Source of the DNA: Acidobacteriota bacterium
GTDB lineage: Bacteria > Acidobacteriota > Terriglobia > Terriglobales > Acidobacteriaceae
Reading direction: 5' to 3'
Assembly (NCBI GenBank): GCA_021779695.1
Contig: JAJYAE010000118.1
Span: forward strand, 1-12,278
DNA length: 12,278 nt
The first letter of the stretch is position 1; each line of letters starts with the position of its first letter. This document shows, piece by piece, positions 1 to 7,157 of the stretch. The notes under the pieces are model-generated. The model ran no database searches. It saw nothing but the letters and a program-made list of their open reading frames with translations, and was not told where the DNA came from. A program made the translations under genes and the position numbers.

Positions 1-723
1 ATACAAAGCATTTCGCACATGAACTATAACGCGTTTCAATCCAAATACGAAAGACGTTATACCAATGGCCTTGCCGTGACTGGAGCATTTACCTGGTCGC
101 ACGCAATCGATGCCGGTTGCGAAGATTACTGGGAAGGTTGCAATATCCAAAATCCCTATAATCTTCGTTCAAACAGGTCAAACTCGAGTCTAGATGTGCC
201 CGTGGTGTTCACGGCCTCGGCCTTATATGAGCTTCCATTCGGGAAAGGGAAGAAGTTCGCTACAGAGGGACCGGCCTCGTGGTTGCTGGGAGGCTGGCAA
301 CTGAATGGAATTTTCTCCACGCGTAGCGGTACACCCTTTACCGTTAACATCAACTTCGACAATGCAAACGCCAATGGCGGAAACCAGCGCCCGAACCAAA
401 TAGGCAATCCAAAGGGACCTCAGACCTTGAAAGAGTGGTTCAATACCTCAGCCTTTGCTGTGGCGCCACAATATACCTATGGAAATACAGGACGCAACAG
501 TCTCCGCGGCCCGCGCTACACGGACCTGGATACCTCGCTGTTCCGAAGCTTTCGACTGCCGAGAGACTCAAGCCTGGAATCCAGATTTGAGTTCTTCAAC
601 GTGCTGAATCATCCTCAATTTGCAAATCCGGATGGGACCTTTGAAGATGCTACGTTCGGACAAATTCAGTACATCACTGGCAATCCAAGAGAGCTGCAGC
701 TGGGGCTTAAATATATATTTTGA
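1..723 (+). CDS. Oar-like TonB-dependent receptor, C-terminal part (5' end outside the window)
   Basis: The frame is open from the left edge, so this is the last 240 codons of a longer gene; the ATG at 19 is internal. The product matches the C-terminal beta-barrel of the large Oar-like/carboxypeptidase-regulatory-domain receptors abundant in Acidobacteriota. Family-typical pieces are visible in order: YNAFQSKYERRY, an FTWSHAID strand, the YELPFGKGK hairpin, LLGGWQLNGIFSTRSGTPF, a FRSFRLP strand, RFEFFNVLNHPQFANP, and a final strand LQLGLKYIF. The terminal phenylalanine is the usual outer-membrane assembly signal. These receptors sit in the outer membrane and are thought to import or bind large ligands, often glycans, using TonB energy. 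The ligand cannot be read here. The plug and N-terminal carboxypeptidase-like domain lie upstream. Two cysteines (DAGCEDYWEGC) may form a loop disulphide. The family call is firm; glycan specificity is inferred only from the downstream glycosidase. Confidence 0.9.
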   Translation: MQSISHMNYNAFQSKYERRYTNGLAVTGAFTWSHAIDAGCEDYWEGCNIQNPYNLRSNRSNSSLDVPVVFTASALYELPFGKGKKFATEGPASWLLGGWQLNGIFSTRSGTPFTVNINFDNANANGGNQRPNQIGNPKGPQTLKEWFNTSAFAVAPQYTYGNTGRNSLRGPRYTDLDTSLFRSFRLPRDSSLESRFEFFNVLNHPQFANPDGTFEDATFGQIQYITGNPRELQLGLKYIF

Positions 724-1094
724 GCCACTCTGCCCTACGAATACTACGGCGTGATGACGTGAAGGATGTTTTTAGCCCAACGGTCGCGATCGATACGTTC
801 CATTTGGTGGAAACCAAGTGCGCGACCGCTAGGCTAAAGATCGATTGGTCTGAATCGCAGGGCAATAATGCGATCGGTGGCCTCTTCATGGAGGATTTTT
901 GGAAGGCCCGGGCCCAGAGAGAGGCAGAACAGTAATTATCGCCATGCACCCGCGGTGGCGGACCGCCTTCCAAGTAGGTATTTCATCTGGCAGACTAGGC
1001 TGGAAAGTCAGCCCTTTTGTCTCTTCTATCTAGCTAAAAATAGGTCCAAGATAGTTGAGTTTTAATTTCTTCGCGTTGGCTAAAGGAAGCTATC
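724..1094. other. Intergenic gap without a recognised gene
   Basis: This is 371 bases between the receptor and the GH95-like gene. Two short open frames cross it (720-935 with a TTG start, 868-1065) but neither has a ribosome site or a protein I recognise. It contains a 10-bp perfect palindrome GGCCCGGGCC at 905-914 and a weak hairpin followed by a T-rich stretch at 998-1018. I see no convincing -35/-10 pair ahead of the GH95-like gene, although AT-rich sequence at 1031-1070 leaves room for a promoter. Confidence 0.5.
998..1018 (+). terminator. Weak candidate intrinsic terminator
   Basis: GGCTG (998-1002) pairs with CAGCC (1009-1013) around a six-base loop and is followed by CTTTTGTCTCTT. 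The stem is only 5 bp and the T tract is interrupted, so this is a marginal candidate. Its position, about 280 bases after the receptor stop and 80 bases before the GH95-like start, suits a boundary between transcription units. Confidence 0.25.
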
Positions 1095-3779
1095 GTGCTT
1101 AGTATCCTTTATGTAAGCCTAACTTCCAGGAATAGGTCTTGCACCTACTTTCTCGCTCTCGGGTCAAGGAATGCGCTTTTCGTCCTCGCATTCTTTCTTA
1201 TATATTCACGAGTTTGTCTCGGATTTCAAACTGGCCCTACATATTTCATCGAGCCGCCTAAGCCGGCGGTTTCGATGACCTCCTTTGTACCTCCCGCTAT
1301 GCGCGTCACTCCCATGCCGCTCGCAGAGCGCATTCGCCTTGGGGCCGTACCTAAACGGGGAATGTGCAGCACCGTACCCGCCAAAGAAGCATCCAATGGG
1401 CTGATCTCTGGCAACGGCAAAATGTGGGTCGAAGTCTTCGGCGACCCGTTTTCCGAACAGACCGTTTTCCATCAGGAAATGCTGGTACAACCCTGGAAGA
1501 CCGGGGTGCCGCTTGTTGCCCCGAAGATCGCCTACGTGTTGCCTGAGGTTCGCAGGCTGATCCTTGCTGGAGAATACAAAAAAGCTCTCGATCTCTCCCT
1601 CTCGGCGGCGGAAAATCAACCGTTCCCGTCGGCAAAGCCGAATTCCGACAACCTAGGAGACCACCCTGCTTTCGACATGCGGATCGACACCCCTGGTCAG
1701 CATGCCGTTAAAGACTACTTGCGGACGACTGACTTTGAAAGCGGAGAAATTAAGGTTGCTTGGACCGACAAAGATGGAGTCTGGGAGCGTCGGACCTTTG
1801 TTTCGCGGCCGGACAACGTAATTGTGCAGTTGGTCACTCCGCCGAGTCACGCCACGCTGAATTCTACAATTCAGCTCGATACGTCGATGGTTTTGCACCG
1901 CCCGCCTGAAAGAGGTCCGATGTCACACCCGGTAGCGGATGGAATGCTGGGTCGACCACCTCGGTTTGCTCACGAACCAGGCGCGAGCCAGGTTGAATTC
2001 ACTCGCAATTTCGATGCGCAGCACCTGATCCTATTTGGCCATTATGTCGTATCCAAAGGCAATCCCGGCTATGCAAGTGTGACGCGAATTGTCGCAAAGG
2101 GAGGCCAGATTTCCATCCAGGGAGATTCTCTGGCGCTTCATGGGGTGCGCTCTCTGATGTTGATCACTCGCATCGAGGCCAACGATAATTTACTGCCTAG
2201 CGACGTATCCAAGCTGGAGGCTGCTGTCGATGCGGTGACTCCCGACTATCAGACGCTACTCCAGCGGAATCGCGCAGTCCAAGCCCGCGTTATTGATCGG
2301 GTCTCCGTGGATTTTGGCGCAAACGCTTCCATGCATTCGATGAGTGGGGAAGAGATGCTGACCGATCAGAGAATCCGGTACGGGTACAACCCAGTGCTAC
2401 TGCAGGATCTGGTCGATATGGGGAGATATTGGCTGTATTCAAGGACCGGCGGAGATTTTCCTCCAATGTGGGGGCACGTCAATATCAATAGCAATTTGCA
2501 GATGTCTGATGCCGTTATGGGCAACTTGCCCGAGTCGATGGAGACTTATGTTCACTGGGTTGAAAGTCAGTTGCCGGATGCCCGTATCAATGCCCGGAAT
2601 ATTTTTGGAGCAAGGGGAGCACTCTTTGGAATTCATCCGACGCAAAGAGGGAACCCGCTGACCCATTTTGCCTACGGCTGGCCCCACCACTATTGGATCT
2701 CCGCAGGCGGATGGTTATATAGTCCCTTCTGGGATTACTATCTAGCGACTGGGGACCGGCAGTTTCTGCGCGACCATGTTCTGCCTGGCCTCAAGGAACT
2801 TGCACTGTTCTACGAAGACTACCTGACGGAAACTGACAAAAACGGCAACTATATTTTTGTCCCGTCGTACTCGCCGGAGAATTGGCCGGGTAACTCGCAG
2901 GGGTCCCCTGCGGTTATCAATGCCACCATGGACATCGCAGTCTGTCGACAGGTGTTCACTCACCTGATCGACACATCGCAGATTCTTGGCGAGGATACGG
3001 AAGAGATTCCGCGGTGGAAAGGGATTCTGGCGAAGTTGCCGCCGTACCTGCTCACAACCGATGGTGCGTTAAAGGAATGGGCGTGGCCGACTTTAGAAGA
3101 GCGATACGATCATCGGCATGTTTCACATCTGTACGGCGTCTGGCCCGCCGATGAGATTACGCCGGATCTGACCCCGAAACTTGCGCGGGCCGCTTTACTT
3201 GCCAGCCGGAAGCGAGCGCAAGGGAATGCTTCCGCGCACGGCCTTCTGCATCGCTCCCTGGCTGCGGCAAGGCTGAAAGACCCCTTTCTGGTGAACTTCG
3301 ATCTCAAGCAGCTTCTCGATCAGGGTTACGTCAATCCCAGTCTCACCACCATGCACAATCCGTACAGACTTCCTTCCCCCGATCCGCAAGGTGGAATCCC
3401 GACTGTGATTATGGAAATGCTCGTCTATTCCCGTCCCGGTGTCATTGGACTGCTTCCGGCCACTCCGAACACACTCAAGCAAGGCACGGTACAAGGAGTC
3501 TTGTGCCGCACTCAGGCAAAAATCGACAATTTCAAGTGGAATTTGAAGACAAGGAGAGTAAGCGTTACGATTAGCTCTGGCATCGACCAGACCATCACGC
3601 TCTATATCCGGCGAGGCATTGAGAGTGCCAGTTCTTCCCCCGGAGTCCTGGTACATCCAGTAACGCCCGGATCGAACAAATGTACTGTGCATCTGGCTCA
3701 GGCCCATCCGGTCACTCTGAATTTTACGATCGGGAACAATGATCCACTCGATTGGGTTCCTCCGGCTGCAGGAGAATAG
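1095..3779 (+). CDS. Secreted divergent GH95-like glycosidase
   Basis: 894 aa. The GTG start is the first start codon after an in-frame stop at 1056-1058 and has AAAGGAAG at 1082-1089. Residues about 30-45 are hydrophobic (ALFVLAFFLIYSRVCLG), consistent with export. From residue 106 the order matches GH95, the alpha-L-fucosidase/alpha-L-galactosidase family with an N-terminal beta-sandwich and an (alpha/alpha)6 barrel: GNGKMWVEVFGDP, PEVRRLILAGEYKKALDL, NSNLQM (465-470), FGARGALFGIH, SPEN (S593-P594-E595), HRHVSHLYG (673-681) and a late MEMLVYS...LLPATP stretch. Asn465 and Asn467 line up with the paired Asn that hold the catalytic water in characterised GH95 enzymes. Several normally strict motifs are changed: the residues after NLQM are SDAVM, the usual HPPFQIDGNFG is HNPYRLPSPDPQGG (Asp763 may be the equivalent Asp), and TGWSxAW is absent. 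The fold assignment is good; fucose specificity is not established. It probably forms an operon with the next gene. Confidence 0.8.
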   Translation: MLSILYVSLTSRNRSCTYFLALGSRNALFVLAFFLIYSRVCLGFQTGPTYFIEPPKPAVSMTSFVPPAMRVTPMPLAERIRLGAVPKRGMCSTVPAKEASNGLISGNGKMWVEVFGDPFSEQTVFHQEMLVQPWKTGVPLVAPKIAYVLPEVRRLILAGEYKKALDLSLSAAENQPFPSAKPNSDNLGDHPAFDMRIDTPGQHAVKDYLRTTDFESGEIKVAWTDKDGVWERRTFVSRPDNVIVQLVTPPSHATLNSTIQLDTSMVLHRPPERGPMSHPVADGMLGRPPRFAHEPGASQVEFTRNFDAQHLILFGHYVVSKGNPGYASVTRIVAKGGQISIQGDSLALHGVRSLMLITRIEANDNLLPSDVSKLEAAVDAVTPDYQTLLQRNRAVQARVIDRVSVDFGANASMHSMSGEEMLTDQRIRYGYNPVLLQDLVDMGRYWLYSRTGGDFPPMWGHVNINSNLQMSDAVMGNLPESMETYVHWVESQLPDARINARNIFGARGALFGIHPTQRGNPLTHFAYGWPHHYWISAGGWLYSPFWDYYLATGDRQFLRDHVLPGLKELALFYEDYLTETDKNGNYIFVPSYSPENWPGNSQGSPAVINATMDIAVCRQVFTHLIDTSQILGEDTEEIPRWKGILAKLPPYLLTTDGALKEWAWPTLEERYDHRHVSHLYGVWPADEITPDLTPKLARAALLASRKRAQGNASAHGLLHRSLAAARLKDPFLVNFDLKQLLDQGYVNPSLTTMHNPYRLPSPDPQGGIPTVIMEMLVYSRPGVIGLLPATPNTLKQGTVQGVLCRTQAKIDNFKWNLKTRRVSVTISSGIDQTITLYIRRGIESASSSPGVLVHPVTPGSNKCTVHLAQAHPVTLNFTIGNNDPLDWVPPAAGE

Positions 3780-3817
3780 GCAGCGAGAAATGTGTGGCTC
3801 TCAGGTCAACTTCGCTC

Positions 3818-4735
3818 ATGAAGATTTCTCGACGAAAATTCGCCGCACAGTCACTGGTGTTGGCTGTAACTAGCTGGCGACGGGCCTATGGCAAACCCGT
3901 CAAATCCAAAGTCTTGATCGTTGATGGAATCAACAATCATGATTGGCAGACGGCAACGCGTGCCATAACCGAGATTCTGACATCGACGGGCAAATTTACT
4001 GTCGATGTTTCTACAACGCCTCCTCGCGGCGCTCCGGCCGCCGCATGGGATACTTGGAGTCCAGATTTTTCCCCCTACGATGCGGTCATCAATAACTTCA
4101 ATGGCGGAGATTCCCAGGATGGAGTTCAGTGGCCTCTCCGTGTCGAAACCGCACTGGAGCAATACGTGCGAGCCGGGGGCGGACTGGTTGTGTATCATGC
4201 TGCGAACAACGCGTTTCTTCCATGGAAGGCATATAACGACATGATCGGGTTAGGTTGGCGCCCAAAATCCTTTGGGTCTGGCTTGGCTGTGTCCGCGGAT
4301 GGCTGCGTTGTGACGATTCCTCAGGGCACAGGTCTTGACCCCGGCCATCCACCGCGTTTCGATTTTCAAATCCACGTTCGAGATACGCACCACCCCATCA
4401 CACAAGGGATGCCGAAGGTGTGGATGCATCCATCCGAACAACTTACCCATGGTCAACACGGGCCGGCGCAAGGATTGACCATTCTGACGTATGCTCACTC
4501 CCCCGTATCGCATCGTAATGAGCCCATGGATTGGGTGCGCAATTACGAACGAGGGCGAGTCTATACAACCATGCTCGGTCATACCTGGGCAGGGGAACCG
4601 AATCCAAACCTCGAATGCGTGGGTTTCCAGACGCTCTTTTCTCGTGGCGTCCAGTGGACAGCGACCGGACGGGTGACCATTCCAATTCCACCGGATTTTC
4701 CTGGGCCGGAGAAAATATCTCTTCGTCAACTATGA
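3818..4735 (+). CDS. ThuA-domain protein with Tat signal
   Basis: 305 aa from the ATG at 3818. A TTG at 3752 would extend the frame by 22 residues but overlaps the previous gene. The ATG choice places SRRKF at residues 4-8, a twin-arginine export motif, followed by a hydrophobic stretch. The body matches the ThuA-like (trehalose utilisation, class I glutamine amidotransferase-like) family: KVLIVDGINNHDW (31-43), FSPYDAVINNFNGG, YVRAGGGLVVYHAANNAF with His127, a DTHHPITQGMP segment, and a late VYTTMLGHTWAG strand. ThuA-domain proteins are common near sugar-degrading enzymes in Acidobacteriota, Bacteroidota and Planctomycetota, but their reaction is poorly defined; some have been linked to 3-keto-sugar metabolism. 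The usual DELY-type segment reads EQLT here. The 38-base gap after the GH95-like gene suggests co-transcription and a shared role in glycan processing outside the cytoplasm. No strong ribosome site is visible, so translation may depend on the upstream gene. Confidence 0.85.
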   Translation: MKISRRKFAAQSLVLAVTSWRRAYGKPVKSKVLIVDGINNHDWQTATRAITEILTSTGKFTVDVSTTPPRGAPAAAWDTWSPDFSPYDAVINNFNGGDSQDGVQWPLRVETALEQYVRAGGGLVVYHAANNAFLPWKAYNDMIGLGWRPKSFGSGLAVSADGCVVTIPQGTGLDPGHPPRFDFQIHVRDTHHPITQGMPKVWMHPSEQLTHGQHGPAQGLTILTYAHSPVSHRNEPMDWVRNYERGRVYTTMLGHTWAGEPNPNLECVGFQTLFSRGVQWTATGRVTIPIPPDFPGPEKISLRQL

Positions 4736-5125
4736 ATGTTGGGGGTTTCCGTGCAAGTCAAGTAGCCTGTGCTTTTTCACGGCGGCTTTATGCTTGCGGA
4801 ACTTGGCCGCCGAAAGGTGGTGGCTGGATTTGAACAAGATTAGCCCGAAGGGATCTTCGGCATCGAGTCCGTGTACCATTTTTATTAGCTTCGAGTTCTT
4901 CCGCGAGGAGGATCCGCCGACTATCGGATAAGTAGTTAAAGAACTAATATATCGACAGAGATGCTTACAGAATGCCGGATCGGACCTACCACCAAACCTT
5001 CAACCTTCGGGGCAAACGAGATTGAACCTGAGAAGAGCGACTAAATTGTCGGTCTCCGGCGATATAGAAAAATGCCGTACGACTAGGTTTTTGCCGCATG
5101 GTTCACTACGGGATGTAAGTAGAAT
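4736..5125. other. Intergenic gap without a recognised gene
   Basis: This is 390 bases between the ThuA-domain gene and the CRTAC1 gene. I find no coding frame that looks like a protein family. Short inverted repeats are present: CGGCGGC/GCCGCCG (4780-4786 and 4806-4812), CCGAAG-ggat-CTTCGG (4845-4860) and TAGTT-aaag-AACTA (4933-4946). None is followed directly by a T run, so none is a clear terminator. I could not find a well-spaced -35/-10 pair, although the promoter of the CRTAC1 gene should lie here. Confidence 0.5.
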
Positions 5126-6922
5126 ATGAATTCGCAGTGCAGCGGAACTCGGTCTCAGACACTATACTGGCGCTTACCTTTTGTCATTGGGGTTTTGCTT
5201 TCCTGTCTATCCTGTCCGGTTGCTTCCGCGCAAGCAGTAGCTTGCCCCGCCACGGCAAAAGTCGCGACGGCTCCAGTCGGTGCTGCCGCGATCGCGGGTA
5301 GTTTTACTGACATCACAGAGCAAAGTGGTGTTCATTTTCTCCACCACGCTTCCCATACGTCAAAGAAATACAACCTGGAGACAATGGGATCTGGGGTAGC
5401 GCTTTTTGACTATGACAATGATGGCAGGTTGGATATCTTCCTTGCCAACGGAGCGCTCATCCATGATCCGGAACCTCTTCAAAGCATTCCACAAAAAACG
5501 GGGCCTGAATATTATGACCGGCTGTACCGCCAGCGTAAAAACGGAACATTTGAAGATGTAACTCTTAAAGCTGGTGTTCAGGGGTCGGTGTACGATATGG
5601 GAGTTGCAGTAGGAGACTACGACAACGATGGATTTGAAGATCTCTACGTAACTGGTTACGGACACAATACGCTCTATCACAACAACGGTAACGGTACCTT
5701 TACAGACCTAACAAAGGCAGCAGGCGTCGAAGCTAGCGGATGGTCTAGCTCAGCGATCTGGTTTGACTTCGACAATGACGGCAAGCTGGACCTGATCGTT
5801 GGCCGATACCTAGACTGGGACTTTACCGATATCTGGTGCGGACCACATCGGCCAGGCTATCGCGCCTACTGTCACCCTCTTCTTTTCAATCCGATCACCA
5901 TCATTGCTTACCATAATGACGGCAACGGGCAATTCAGCGATTGGACGAATAAGGTCGGATTGAACAAGCCAGGCCGTGCTCTCGGACTGGCGATCGCGGA
6001 CTATGACCACGACGGTAAGACCGATTTGTTCGTTGCAAATGACTCCATGATGCAGTTCCTCTACCGCAATAAAGGGGATGGTACGTTTGAGGAGACTGGC
6101 TTGAACGCGGGGGTTTCAGTCGATGGCGATGGAAACACCTACGCCGGAATGGGCGTTGATTTTCAGGATTACGACAACGACGGGTGGGCTGACCTGATCG
6201 TAACCGATCTAGCTGGGCAGAAGTATGCGCTGTACGATAACCAGCGCAATGGTACCTTTGATTACTCAACGGATAAGTCGGGCCTTGGAAATATGACTGT
6301 TTCACATTCGGCCATGGGCGTCATGTTCATGGACTACGACAATGATGGCTGGAAAGACTTGATCGCGAATCAGGGGCATGTAGTAGATAACATTGAGCTG
6401 ACGCATCCGGAGGAACACTACTGCGAACCGCCTTTGCTTGCGCACAACAATCATGGAGTGTTCACGGATGTAAGCGCATTATCAGGAGCAATTTTCCATA
6501 AGCCAATCGCCGGACACGGCCTCGCTGTAGGAGACGTCAATAACGACGGCAGACTCGACGTGGTGATGAGTACGAATGATGGCCCAGCATATATCCTGCG
6601 CAACGATACCCCCACGCAAAATCATTGGATACTGCTGAACCTGGTTGGCCACCGCAGCAATCGCGATGGCATCGGCGCAGTGGTGAAGCTGACGACCAGC
6701 CACGGTATGCAGGTCCGCACGGTGACGACAGGAGATAGCTATCTGTCGTCGAGTGATAAGCGGGTACACTTCGGGATGGGAACGGACGATACCGCAAAGA
6801 TACTTGAGATTGATTGGCCCAGTGGTGTCGTCCAAAAGCTAACAGATATTCAATCGAACCAGATATTACGTATCGATGAACCGACCCCGCAACAGCTGCG
6901 CACAAAGAAAGGTATGAGATAG
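5126..6922 (+). CDS. Secreted CRTAC1-family protein (FG-GAP/VCBS repeats plus ASPIC/UnbV)
   Basis: 598 aa. The N-terminus has a signal peptide, with hydrophobic LPFVIGVLLSCLSCPVASAQA at residues about 17-37 and likely cleavage after ASA or AQA. The mature part carries seven D-x-D/N-x-D-G loops at residues 95, 164, 214, 292, 348, 403 and 470 (for example DYDNDGRLDIF, DYDNDGFEDLY, DVNNDGRLDVV). These are the calcium-binding loops of integrin-like FG-GAP/VCBS repeats, and seven fit a seven-bladed beta-propeller. Cys238 and Cys249, between loops three and four, could form a disulphide. Residues about 512-585 are an ASPIC/UnbV domain, with GIGAVVKL, TTGDSYLSSSDKRVHFGMG and a hydrophobic ILEIDWPSGVVQ strand. 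This architecture is typical of CRTAC1 proteins, which are extracellular or surface-associated in bacteria; their biochemical role is unknown, and adhesion or ligand binding is only inferred. A TPR gene follows after 235 bases. The ribosome site is weak. Confidence 0.93.
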   Translation: MNSQCSGTRSQTLYWRLPFVIGVLLSCLSCPVASAQAVACPATAKVATAPVGAAAIAGSFTDITEQSGVHFLHHASHTSKKYNLETMGSGVALFDYDNDGRLDIFLANGALIHDPEPLQSIPQKTGPEYYDRLYRQRKNGTFEDVTLKAGVQGSVYDMGVAVGDYDNDGFEDLYVTGYGHNTLYHNNGNGTFTDLTKAAGVEASGWSSSAIWFDFDNDGKLDLIVGRYLDWDFTDIWCGPHRPGYRAYCHPLLFNPITIIAYHNDGNGQFSDWTNKVGLNKPGRALGLAIADYDHDGKTDLFVANDSMMQFLYRNKGDGTFEETGLNAGVSVDGDGNTYAGMGVDFQDYDNDGWADLIVTDLAGQKYALYDNQRNGTFDYSTDKSGLGNMTVSHSAMGVMFMDYDNDGWKDLIANQGHVVDNIELTHPEEHYCEPPLLAHNNHGVFTDVSALSGAIFHKPIAGHGLAVGDVNNDGRLDVVMSTNDGPAYILRNDTPTQNHWILLNLVGHRSNRDGIGAVVKLTTSHGMQVRTVTTGDSYLSSSDKRVHFGMGTDDTAKILEIDWPSGVVQKLTDIQSNQILRIDEPTPQQLRTKKGMR

Positions 6923-7087
6923 GGTTCCTGCGTCACAACACTGTGCATCGACGTTCAAGCGTCATTGCCGAGGATTGGTCCAACCTTTCTTTTGCGTGTG
7001 CGGAAAGTTTAAGCATTAAGTTTCTCGACAGAGTGCGGTTAAGAAACTTGCCGAAGTCTAGCGTGGCCGTCGTATTCGCTCGGAACA

Positions 7088-7117
7088 TTGAATCGACAGG
7101 TCGGAAGAAGGTATAAA
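7088..7117 (+). promoter_or_regulatory. Predicted sigma-70-type promoter for the TPR gene
   Basis: TTGAAT (7088-7093) and TATAAA (7112-7117) are separated by 18 bases, giving four of six and five of six matches to the consensus hexamers. Transcription would start near 7124, about 35-40 bases ahead of the TPR start. This suggests the TPR gene can be expressed separately from the CRTAC1 gene. The prediction is from sequence only. Confidence 0.45.
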
Positions 7118-7157
7118 ATGTCAACGGAATCCCAATATTCCTGAGAAACTGTCCCAA

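Noticed and set aside
905..914. GGCCCGGGCC palindrome as a regulator site
   Set aside because: A single short GC-only palindrome far from any clear promoter is expected by chance and has no second copy that I can see.
720..935. 71-codon frame with TTG start overlapping the receptor stop
   Set aside because: There is no ribosome site and no recognisable family. The overlap with the receptor stop is as likely to be chance.
868..1065. 65-codon frame in the gap before the GH95-like gene
   Set aside because: The composition is rich in R, S and C and it has no ribosome site or familiar motif; it looks like a random open frame.
3195..3707. 170-codon minus-strand frame inside the GH95-like gene
   Set aside because: It is antisense to a clearly conserved coding region and its translation lacks any family signature.
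4250..4729. 159-codon minus-strand frame inside the ThuA-domain gene
   Set aside because: It is a shadow of the conserved ThuA frame with no ribosome site or motif.
4845..4860. CCGAAG-ggat-CTTCGG hairpin as a terminator after the ThuA-domain gene
   Set aside because: The stem is only 6 bp and no T run follows; the nearest T tract is about 18 bases away.
6943..7116. 57-codon + strand frame with GTG start between the CRTAC1 and TPR genes
   Set aside because: It has no ribosome site, its end falls inside the predicted -10 element, and the product resembles nothing I know.
7118..7144. Eight-codon leader peptide ahead of the TPR gene
   Set aside because: Although AGAAGG precedes it, the overlapping TATAAA with a spaced TTGAAT explains these bases better and would place the ATG before the transcript start.
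6933..7157. 74-codon minus-strand frame in the same gap
   Set aside because: It has no supporting ribosome site or family motif, and it runs across the predicted promoter of the TPR gene.
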